DNA of 24,080 nt, taken from IMG/VR virus record IMGVR_UViG_3300010354_008846, positions 1 to 24,080 of that record; one strand, written 5' to 3'. The notes below the pieces were generated by a model, which worked only from the letters and a program-made list of their open reading frames with translations, did not search any database and was not told where the DNA came from. Positions 18,215 to 24,080 of the stretch are shown here, one piece after another. The DNA is from a virus. The position numbers and the translations under genes were made by a program. Position 1 is the first letter of the stretch. Each line of letters begins with the position of its first letter.

Positions 18215-18875
18215 TATTTTTATTGGATTGGATGAACCTCATAAAATTGCATATGATGTGTGCAAATATAGTATTGAGACTAATAATAAAAAATATAAAC
18301 TCAAAATACAACCAATAAATTATAATACTGTAACAGAATATAATCGAAAAAAAGATGAATTTGAAAGTACACAATTTTCATTTGCTCGTTTTTTTGCACC
18401 ATATCTATGTGAATATAAAGGTATTAGTATTTTCTGTGACGGTGATTTTTTATTTTTAAATTCTATAGATGAGTTAATTGATTTATACGATTCTGAATAT
18501 GCAGTTATGTGCTGTAAACATGATTATGTTCCTGCCAATCAAATTAAAATGGGAAATAAAAAACAATCAATATTTCCAAAGAAAAATTGGAGTAGTTTAA
18601 TGATTTTTAACAACGAACATCCAAAAATTAAAACACTAAACCCATTGACTTTAAATAATCAATCTGGCGGATTTTTACATCAATTTAAGTATCTTGATGA
18701 TGTCGAGATTGGTAGTTTACCGTTACAATGGAATTGGTTAGTAGATTATTATAGTGAACCAAAAGACGGAACTCCAAAAGCTTTGCATTTTACTGATGGA
18801 GGTCCATGGTTAGAACAATATAAAAAATGCGAATATTCAAATTTGTGGTTCGACTTTAAGAATAAAATTTCTTAA
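18201..18875 (+). CDS. GT8-like (GT-A fold) glycosyltransferase
   Basis: This is a 224-residue protein. It starts with a strand typical of nucleotide-sugar binding (KINIFIGLDEPHKIAYDVCK). It has the DxD metal/nucleotide-sugar motif D80-G81-D82 in ISIFCDGDFLFLNSIDEL, preceded by SFARFFAPYL, as in GT8-type enzymes. A later NWSSLMIFNNEHP, the acceptor-side LQWNWLVDYY and the C-terminal H196 in ALHFTDGGPW (compare the metal-binding His of GT8 enzymes) complete the pattern. It should transfer a hexose or similar sugar from a nucleotide donor in the cytoplasm. The specific sugar and acceptor are unknown. It overlaps the preceding gene by 14 bp and the convergent radical SAM gene by 20 bp. Confidence 0.75.
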   Translation: MEKINIFIGLDEPHKIAYDVCKYSIETNNKKYKLKIQPINYNTVTEYNRKKDEFESTQFSFARFFAPYLCEYKGISIFCDGDFLFLNSIDELIDLYDSEYAVMCCKHDYVPANQIKMGNKKQSIFPKKNWSSLMIFNNEHPKIKTLNPLTLNNQSGGFLHQFKYLDDVEIGSLPLQWNWLVDYYSEPKDGTPKALHFTDGGPWLEQYKKCEYSNLWFDFKNKIS

Positions 18876-19731
18876 ATGCATTAAAGCTACTTTCTCCATA
18901 TACTTGACCATGGACTTCGCAATTTTGACATGGGTGTAATCCGCAACGACCGTATTGTATATGATGTTTTCTAACTTTTGCAACCTCTTCTCCCAACCAA
19001 ATTTCTTTTAATGAAGTTTCATTGATATTTCCATATTTGATGTCTTTGGTCCAATTGTGGGTGCACAACAACACATCTCCGTTCCAGTCTATAAATGTAG
19101 AATTGAATGGCATAAAGCATGCGCGAGTAGGTATTTCATTATCATTTAATTTCATCATTCCTACTCTATTGCTAATGCCTGACATTCCATATTCCTGTTC
19201 TGGACCATACCAGAAACGTTTTATAACATATTTTTCTGAACTTATTCCACATTTTTCAAATAATTTTAAAAAGTGTTCTTCCTGTTCTGGTCCGTCATAC
19301 AAACTCATTTTTAAAAGGTCTAAGCCATTTTTAAATAGCCCAATTAACGTTTTTTCTGTCAATAGATCACCATTTGTCGTTATTGTTAGATTTTTATTAT
19401 GCGGCAAATGCAGTTTGAATGATGATATAATTTCAAATATATCTTTATGCATAAGTGGTTCACTAAATCCAGCTAATACAATTTGATTTGTATAGTTAAA
19501 TTCCGATAGGTCTCTTGCAAGTTTTAAATATGTTTCTTTTGACATATTTAATTTTCTATTTGGATATAGAGATGAATCATGTCGTGGACAAAAAACGCAT
19601 TTGCGAGTACACAATTCAGTAACATTAATATCAACTATTTGCAATGCCGATAATATATCATCGTTTATTTCAAATGACGAAAATATCTTTTTTCTTAACT
19701 CTATAAACTCGCTCGTTGGAACTTTTGACAT
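18856..19731 (-). CDS. Radical SAM/SPASM enzyme 2
   Basis: This 291-residue protein has the cluster motif C41-x3-C45-x2-C48 (ELCTRKCVFCPRHD), LAGFSEPLMH (86-95) in the 'GGEP' position, and TITTNGD further on. The SPASM-like Cys are 205 (CFMPF), 223 (LLCTHNW), 263, 268 and 271 (CGLHPCQNCEVHG). It shares long motifs with the radical SAM protein at 16387-17244: CPRHD, YPN, (I/V)DWNGD-like and LKEIWL-like elements, and the 'VHG' end. The two are therefore paralogues, but too different to be a recent copy. I start it at 19731 (MSKVPTSEF), not at 19758, because a TATAGATA box lies exactly 5 bp before this ATG and the longer form would enter the divergent aminotransferase gene. The substrate is unknown. 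Confidence 0.9.
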   Translation of the reverse strand: MSKVPTSEFIELRKKIFSSFEINDDILSALQIVDINVTELCTRKCVFCPRHDSSLYPNRKLNMSKETYLKLARDLSEFNYTNQIVLAGFSEPLMHKDIFEIISSFKLHLPHNKNLTITTNGDLLTEKTLIGLFKNGLDLLKMSLYDGPEQEEHFLKLFEKCGISSEKYVIKRFWYGPEQEYGMSGISNRVGMMKLNDNEIPTRACFMPFNSTFIDWNGDVLLCTHNWTKDIKYGNINETSLKEIWLGEEVAKVRKHHIQYGRCGLHPCQNCEVHGQVYGESSFNAFKKFYS

Positions 19732-19738
19732 ATACATA
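19731..19738 (+). promoter_or_regulatory. Late promoter-like box for the aminotransferase gene
   Basis: TATACATA (one mismatch, at position 5 of TATAAATA) ends 5 bp before the plus-strand ATG at 19744. It starts on the last base of the divergent gene's start codon. Confidence 0.5.
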
Positions 19739-19744
19739 TCTATA
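19737..19744 (-). promoter_or_regulatory. Late promoter-like box for radical SAM gene 2
   Basis: On the minus strand this reads TATAGATA (one mismatch, again at position 5) and ends 5 bp before the minus-strand ATG at 19731. It overlaps the opposing box at 19731-19738 by 2 bp, so two opposed promoters fit in a 12 bp gap. Confidence 0.5.
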
Positions 19745-20658
19745 TGCCAAAAAGACACAAAATAATACCAAATGAATCTAATTTTAATTTAATTAGAAAT
19801 GAGTGTCTTTTTCCTTCGATCGCTAATGCTATAATTAGTGGAGTAAATGTTGGTGTGCATGATATTATGCGGTATCATAGCTCATATGAAATAGAAGCAT
19901 TATTATCAAATAAAATAACAACAGATGGATTAATTTTTTGTAATTTTGGTTCAGAATCCGTTATTAAACAGATTGTAGAATGTTTATCGCAATATAGTAA
20001 ACGTTGGGTAATACCTCAACCGACATTTGAATTGACTAATTTTTATTGTGAGCATTATGGTTGCACAATAGAAAAACCTGAATACACATACACTACACAA
20101 TTTTCTATAGATCTATCTCATGTACAAAATACCTTTGAAAAAATATTGTATATAGTTTCTCCACATAATCCAACTGGAGTAAAATTTTTTAAAGAAGAGT
20201 TAGAAGTATTATGCAAAAAATATATGTATGTCATAGTTGATGAAGCGTATATTTCTCCAGATGACCCAATATTAAACTCATTCAATAATTTAATATTTGT
20301 TAGATCTTTTAGTAAAATGGGAGGATTGACTGGGCTAAGATTTGGATTTGGAATATGTTTTGATGAAAAATTATTTTCAGAATTTAATAAAATTAGACCA
20401 ATGTATTTAAATACAATTAGTTTAAAATACGTAGAATATATTTTAAATAATAATATTACTACACTTATAAAAAATAAAATTGACGACGAAATTATTGCAC
20501 TTAAAAAATCTCATGATATAGTTTGTAATGCTGGAAACTTTGCATTGTTACGCAACACTCAAAGTTATAACGGTTATGGACTTAAACCATATAAATTTTC
20601 TAATCAATTATTTTATAGAATGACTTTATGCGAATCTAACTATTTCTTTAACAAATAG
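19744..20658 (+). CDS. PLP-dependent aminotransferase, class I/II, HisC-like
   Basis: This 304-residue protein has the fold type I motifs: PHNPTG (140-145, with the Asn that holds the PLP ring), VDEAY (165-169, the Asp that pairs with the pyridine nitrogen), and RSFSKMGGLTGLRFGFG (187-203), with K191 as the Schiff-base lysine and R199 in the phosphate-binding position. FGSES (68-72) would contact the cofactor phosphate. The best family match I can name is histidinol-phosphate aminotransferase-like. Those enzymes are about 350 residues, so this one is short, mainly in the small C-terminal domain. It may act on an amino acid phosphate or a sugar-derived keto group. Its 3' end overlaps kdsB by 11 bp in convergent orientation, which hints at a link with the CMP-ulosonic acid route but does not prove it. 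Confidence 0.85.
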   Translation: MPKRHKIIPNESNFNLIRNECLFPSIANAIISGVNVGVHDIMRYHSSYEIEALLSNKITTDGLIFCNFGSESVIKQIVECLSQYSKRWVIPQPTFELTNFYCEHYGCTIEKPEYTYTTQFSIDLSHVQNTFEKILYIVSPHNPTGVKFFKEELEVLCKKYMYVIVDEAYISPDDPILNSFNNLIFVRSFSKMGGLTGLRFGFGICFDEKLFSEFNKIRPMYLNTISLKYVEYILNNNITTLIKNKIDDEIIALKKSHDIVCNAGNFALLRNTQSYNGYGLKPYKFSNQLFYRMTLCESNYFFNK

Positions 20659-21379
20659 TATCATATAAAATATTAGCAGTTTTTAAATCATCGGCGGTGT
20701 CAACACTTATATGAGAACCTTTGCAAGGTATCATCTTAACTAAAATATTGTTTTCTAAAAATCTATACATTTCTACTGACTCTGAGATTTCTAAATGTTT
20801 ACGTTTCAAAAGATTAAATTTTTTTAACGCAGCTGTTCGAAATGCATATAGACCTAACTGTTTATAATAGCATTTAGACTTATTATGAGTCGGTAACCTA
20901 CAGTATTGTAGTGCATAATCGTCTTGATCTAATTCAACTTTAACTACGTTACGATTTGAAAAATCGTTTGACTCTAAATTAGCGTATCCATTGACTATAT
21001 CTATTTTTTGATTGTTCAATAGACAGTTTCCAATGCTATTGATTGAGTTTATATCAATAAATGGTTCGTCTCCCTGAACGTTTATAAAAATATCAGAATC
21101 TAAATAATTAGCACACTCTGCTACTCGATCTGTTCCAGTTTCATGATGTGATGATGTTAATAGATAATTTAAATTTAACTCTTTACATTTTTCTACTATT
21201 CTAATATCATCTGTTGCAACATAAACATTTTTAGAAAATATTGATTTTTTAGCTTGCTGATATACATGCCATAACATGGGCATTTTTCCTATTAACATTA
21301 ATGACTTTCCTGGTAGTCGAGTAGAACCATATCTACATGGTATAATTACAGATACTTTTGTATGTTTGGCACTAAACAT
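20648..21379 (-). CDS. kdsB: 3-deoxy-manno-octulosonate cytidylyltransferase (CMP-Kdo synthetase)
   Basis: This 243-residue protein is close to the usual KdsB length (about 250). It catalyses CTP + Kdo to CMP-Kdo + pyrophosphate in the cytoplasm. Diagnostic motifs are all present: VIIPCRYGSTRLPGKSL (nucleotide-binding loop with R16, S19, R21 and K25), YVATDD, HETGTDRVAE, FINVQGDEPFI, KQLGLYAFR, ESVEMYRFLENN and ISVDTADDL. The enzyme looks intact and active. It is translated in the same direction as the HAD gene upstream (34 bp overlap), with no promoter box of its own, so the two probably form a unit. A phage kdsB implies supply of CMP-Kdo or a CMP-activated Kdo derivative during infection. 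The GT29-like protein in the same island belongs to a class that uses CMP-sugars. Confidence 0.95.
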   Translation of the reverse strand: MFSAKHTKVSVIIPCRYGSTRLPGKSLMLIGKMPMLWHVYQQAKKSIFSKNVYVATDDIRIVEKCKELNLNYLLTSSHHETGTDRVAECANYLDSDIFINVQGDEPFIDINSINSIGNCLLNNQKIDIVNGYANLESNDFSNRNVVKVELDQDDYALQYCRLPTHNKSKCYYKQLGLYAFRTAALKKFNLLKRKHLEISESVEMYRFLENNILVKMIPCKGSHISVDTADDLKTANILYDTIC

Positions 21380-21963
21380 TCTATCGATTCTATAACAATA
21401 TTGTCAGTATTTACTTCTCCATATCCCCATTTAGCATGAAAAAATTTTATTTCGGCCTTAGTTGCAGCCAAACAATCTACATGCATATCTCCAATATATA
21501 CTACTTTATCTTTACTTATACCAGAAGCCTCTATAATTCGTAAAATATGATCGGGATGCGGTTTTCCTTTCAAATCTTTACATGGAGTTTCAATATAATC
21601 AATTAGATGGTCTATAGGTTGTATTACATCACTTACTCTATCTTGATCTTTCGACGTGACTATACCTAGTGTATAACCTAATTGAGTTAGATGTGTCAAA
21701 GCATCTATTATTCCAGCATAAAATGTGATTGATTTTTTATTGTAAAATGATTTTTCTTTATATAATTTTTCTATATTATTGTGATTTTTAGTTATTTTTA
21801 ATTGTACTAAAATATCTTTAAATGGAATTCCTATATATTTAAAATACTCATTAAATGATATTTCGAGATTAAAAACTCGGTTAACACTTTGCCATGCATA
21901 TTGCATATTATCTTTTGAATCTATTATGACGCCATCCAAATCGAATAACACTAAACCTTTCAT
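21346..21963 (-). CDS. HAD-superfamily phosphatase (phosphoglycolate phosphatase-like)
   Basis: This 205-residue protein has all four HAD motifs: LFDLDGVIIDS (nucleophile D8 and general acid D10), TSKDQD (motif II Ser), KGKPHPDHI (motif III Lys) and VYIGDMHVDCLAA (motif IV acids). The helical stretch after motif I (residues about 15-80) is a C1-type cap, as in phosphoglycolate and beta-phosphoglucomutase-like enzymes. This differs from KdsC, the normal Kdo-8-phosphate phosphatase, which lacks that cap. It could still remove phosphate from a sugar intermediate before CMP activation by KdsB, with which it overlaps. I start at 21963 (MKGLVLFDLDG), because an ATG 24 bp upstream lies before the promoter-like box and motif I normally sits within the first 10 residues. 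Confidence 0.85.
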   Translation of the reverse strand: MKGLVLFDLDGVIIDSKDNMQYAWQSVNRVFNLEISFNEYFKYIGIPFKDILVQLKITKNHNNIEKLYKEKSFYNKKSITFYAGIIDALTHLTQLGYTLGIVTSKDQDRVSDVIQPIDHLIDYIETPCKDLKGKPHPDHILRIIEASGISKDKVVYIGDMHVDCLAATKAEIKFFHAKWGYGEVNTDNIVIESIECLVPNIQKYL

Positions 21964-21968
21964 AAATA

Positions 21969-21976
21969 TATTTATT
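21969..21976 (-). promoter_or_regulatory. Late promoter-like box for the HAD-kdsB unit
   Basis: On the minus strand this reads AATAAATA (one mismatch to TATAAATA) and ends 5 bp before the ATG at 21963, the same spacing as at gp8. Confidence 0.5.
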
Positions 21977-22012
21977 GTAGAAACCAATATATCGAAATGA
22001 ATATCTCTAACG

Positions 22013-22026
22013 TATAAATATAAATA
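22013..22026 (+). promoter_or_regulatory. Double T4-type late promoter box for the second fiber gene
   Basis: Two exact TATAAATA octamers overlap by 2 bp (22013-22020 and 22019-22026). The second ends 7 bp before the ATG at 22034. With the first box the mRNA would have a leader of about 8 nt, and with the second about 2 nt. Confidence 0.7.
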
Positions 22027-22033
22027 ATACCAT

Positions 22034-24080
22034 ATGGCTACAGATACTAAAATTGTTTTAAAGCGGTCTGATGTAAGCGGAGCAGGCCCAAACTCAGATT
22101 ATCTTGAATTTGGTGAACTTGCATTTAACTATAGGGACCAAAAACTATGGTACCGGACATATGATGAAAGTGGTACCAATGAAATTATTAATTATTATGA
22201 CTTTCAACGTATAGTTCCTATAGAAAAAGGTGGTACTGGCGCGATAACTGCTGCTGCTGCTCGTACAAACCTAGAAGCCGCGGCCATATTTTCTCCAGCG
22301 TTTCTTGGTACGCCATCATTGGCTGAAGCAGCGACTCAACCGACAATTGCTTTAACTACTGGGGCAGCAGACGGACGTAGATTAGCTACAGTTGCCTATG
22401 TACGCGCAGAAATTGCAGATGATGCCCCGACAAAGACCGGTGGTGGCGCAACTGGGACTTGGGCCATTGGTATAACTGGCAATGCCGCTACAGCTACAAA
22501 GTGGGCCGCGGCAAAATCTATTACCAGTAATAATACCGCAACAGGCAGCGATATAACCTTCAACGTATCACTTGATGGCAGTGCCAATGTCACGCCGACA
22601 CTTGCAATAAATACAAATCGCGTCAGCAATATACAGACAGCTCTATCTCTTGTTCCAGGCACAAACATTCAGGCATATGACGCTGATTTAAAAGCAATTG
22701 CTGACTTGACAGGAACATCTGGGCTCCTAAGAAAAACTGCAGCAGAACAATGGTCACTTGATACAACAACATACACTCCAACTTCTCGTACAGTCACAAT
22801 CACCACCGGCAATGGTATTACTGGTGGTGGAGTTGCCCAATCTTTAGGTGCAAATCTTTCTTGGACACTTGGACTCACAGACACTGGTGTAACTGCTGCT
22901 ACATATAATGATAATGCCACAACTGTTACTCCATTTACAGTTGATGTTAAAGGTCGAATTACTGGCACTGGAACTCCTGTAACAATTACACCGGCATTCT
23001 CATCAATTACCGACAAACCAGCAGATCTTGCTGGTTATGGTATTCTTGATGCGCTCAATACGTCTGCTGCCGGGCAAGCAAAGGCAGGATCACTGACCGC
23101 GAGTTCATTTATAAAATCTGGTGGTACCTCTTCGCAATTCTTAAAGGCAGACGGCAGTTCAGACAGTACGGCATACACACCACAGGCTCGTACTCTCACA
23201 ATTGCCAATGGCACTGGAATTACTGGTGGTGGAACAGCAAAGGCTTTAACAGCAGATCAAAGTTGGACGCTTGGATTGACTGGTCAAGCGCTCAGTCTGC
23301 ATAACTTAGCCACTAATGGATTTTTTGTACGCGACTCGTCTACAACTGTAGCTGCCCGCAGTATCGCGGTTGGATCTGGATTAACCATCGCTAGTCCAGA
23401 CGGTGTGTCTGGCAACCCAACAATAACTCTAACCACGAGTAACCTTACCGCTCTTCGTGATTTGTCTACAACTGGTTTCTTAACTCGCACTGGATCAAAT
23501 GCATTATCTGCAAAAAGTATTGCAGTATCAGGAGTTGGTCTTAGCATAACGAACGCTGATGGAGTCTCTGCTGGCAACCCCACAATAAGCAGTAATGCAA
23601 CAAGCACAAATACAGCAAACACAATTGTAGCACGAGATGCAAATAACGCTTTTGCGGCAGGTGCAATTACTGGCTCTTCATTTATTGTAAGCGGAACTGT
23701 CAATACAACGTTAGCCGGGAGTGCGACTGGTACAGCAAAGACTTTAACACTACCAAATAAAACTGGTACAATAGCGATAATTGATGATATACCAATCACC
23801 ACCATTACGCCAATTGCAATAACTGATGCACCGTTGAAAGTTCTTTCTGGTATTACAGTAAATGCTAATGGTCATACAACAAGTGTGACCTCCAAGGACC
23901 TTGTTGCTGCTGACATACCAAGTTTAGACGCGGCAAAAATTATTTCTGGCACATTTGCCTCGGCTCGCATAACTGATGAGACTGTGACTGGAAAACTTTT
24001 AACTGGTCTACCAGCTATTCCTCCAGTTGCAATAAACATTGCAGCATCTGACACTATAAATGCTGCATTTGCTAAACTTC
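22034..24080 (+). CDS. Second tail fiber protein, 5' part (gene runs off the window)
   Basis: The frame opens at ATG 22034 and stays open to the last base, giving at least 682 residues; the C-terminus lies outside. The N-terminus (MATDTKIVLKRSDVSGAGPN, then LEFGELAFNYRDQKLWYRT) matches the 'KRS...GELAxNxxDxKLY' start common to phage fibers. A collar-type module follows (EKGGTGAITAAAARTNLE, SPAFLGTP, LATVAYV), then APTKTGGGATGTWAIGITG, shared with the first fiber gene. The shaft holds repeated units such as GNGITGG or GTGITGG followed by SWTLGL, and L(S/A)TNGFFVR or LSTTGFLTR followed by SIAV and DGVS. It is probably another trimeric fiber with a different tip. Its GC content is clearly higher than that of the island before it. 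A double late promoter drives it. Confidence 0.85.
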   Translation, partial: MATDTKIVLKRSDVSGAGPNSDYLEFGELAFNYRDQKLWYRTYDESGTNEIINYYDFQRIVPIEKGGTGAITAAAARTNLEAAAIFSPAFLGTPSLAEAATQPTIALTTGAADGRRLATVAYVRAEIADDAPTKTGGGATGTWAIGITGNAATATKWAAAKSITSNNTATGSDITFNVSLDGSANVTPTLAINTNRVSNIQTALSLVPGTNIQAYDADLKAIADLTGTSGLLRKTAAEQWSLDTTTYTPTSRTVTITTGNGITGGGVAQSLGANLSWTLGLTDTGVTAATYNDNATTVTPFTVDVKGRITGTGTPVTITPAFSSITDKPADLAGYGILDALNTSAAGQAKAGSLTASSFIKSGGTSSQFLKADGSSDSTAYTPQARTLTIANGTGITGGGTAKALTADQSWTLGLTGQALSLHNLATNGFFVRDSSTTVAARSIAVGSGLTIASPDGVSGNPTITLTTSNLTALRDLSTTGFLTRTGSNALSAKSIAVSGVGLSITNADGVSAGNPTISSNATSTNTANTIVARDANNAFAAGAITGSSFIVSGTVNTTLAGSATGTAKTLTLPNKTGTIAIIDDIPITTITPIAITDAPLKVLSGITVNANGHTTSVTSKDLVAADIPSLDAAKIISGTFASARITDETVTGKLLTGLPAIPPVAINIAASDTINAAFAKL
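22424..22479 (+). repeat. Fiber module DNA repeat, copy 2
   Basis: This is the partner of 12248-12303: 50 of 56 bases are identical by eye. It lies in the same module context in the second fiber gene, and the island lies between the two copies. Confidence 0.85.

Noticed and set aside
19022-19486. Plus-strand open frame of 154 codons
   Set aside because: It is antisense to the radical SAM gene, whose Cys motifs are complete.
20648-21379. Identity as CMP-sialate (NeuA) or CMP-pseudaminate synthetase
   Set aside because: The motif set (GSTRLPGKSL, HETGTDRVAE, FINVQGDEPFI, ESVEMYRFLE) is that of KdsB, not of NeuA/PseF.
21346-21963. Identity as KdsC (Kdo-8-phosphate phosphatase)
   Set aside because: KdsC lacks the helical cap seen here after motif I. 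A functional replacement is possible but not shown.
22396-23805. Several minus-strand open frames (90-173 codons) in the right end
   Set aside because: They lie opposite the second fiber gene, which is open from 22034 to the window edge and has clear fiber motifs. Their Val/Ala/Pro-rich translations are typical of antisense to Gly/Thr/Asn-rich fibers.

Overview
The window reads as part of the genome of a marine, T4-like (Myoviridae-type) tailed phage. The evidence is a run of large co-directional baseplate and tail genes, including a T4 gp8-like baseplate wedge protein and a DUF4815-type giant tail protein. There are also long tail fibers with collagen-like and 'KGGTGAT' modules, and copies of the T4 late promoter octamer TATAAATA placed just before start codons. 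The host cannot be named from this sequence. A CMP-Kdo synthetase gene suggests contact with Gram-negative surface sugars.

Layout. (1) Bases 1-13771 are a plus-strand structural block. It holds the 3' part of a large virion protein ending in a seven-bladed beta-propeller (1-2396), gp8 (2433-3932), the DUF4815 protein (3942-9458), a small coiled-coil protein (9461-9682) and a 1359-residue fiber (9692-13771). (2) Bases 13784-21963 are an AT-rich accessory island of eleven tightly packed genes on alternating strands. It holds an unknown protein, a sialyltransferase-like (GT29-like) protein, an unknown possible glycosyltransferase, a 2-oxoglutarate/Fe(II) oxygenase, a radical SAM/SPASM enzyme, a second unknown, a GT8-like glycosyltransferase, a second radical SAM/SPASM enzyme, a HisC-like aminotransferase, CMP-Kdo synthetase (KdsB) and a HAD phosphatase. 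(3) From 22034 a second fiber gene starts and runs off the right edge. It has no stop codon in the window.

How the genes may work together (inference): KdsB makes a CMP-activated ulosonic acid. The GT29-like protein belongs to a fold that uses CMP-sugars as donors. The aminotransferase, phosphatase, two radical SAM enzymes and oxygenase could tailor the sugar or an acceptor, and the other transferases could extend a glycan. Because the cassette lies between two fiber genes, the target could be the fibers themselves or the host envelope.

Expression: every gene that is not touching or overlapping an upstream co-directional gene has a TATAAATA-like octamer (at most one mismatch) whose last base is 5-7 nt before the start codon. 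In T4 this octamer covers about -13 to -6, so the predicted transcription starts fall on or within about 2 nt of the ATG. This implies leaderless or nearly leaderless late mRNAs. In the two divergent gene pairs of the island the start codons are only 12 and 19 bp apart and share or overlap their boxes. No gene-free stretch exceeds 70 bp, and I saw no tRNA, rRNA, CRISPR array, insertion sequence or convincing terminator.
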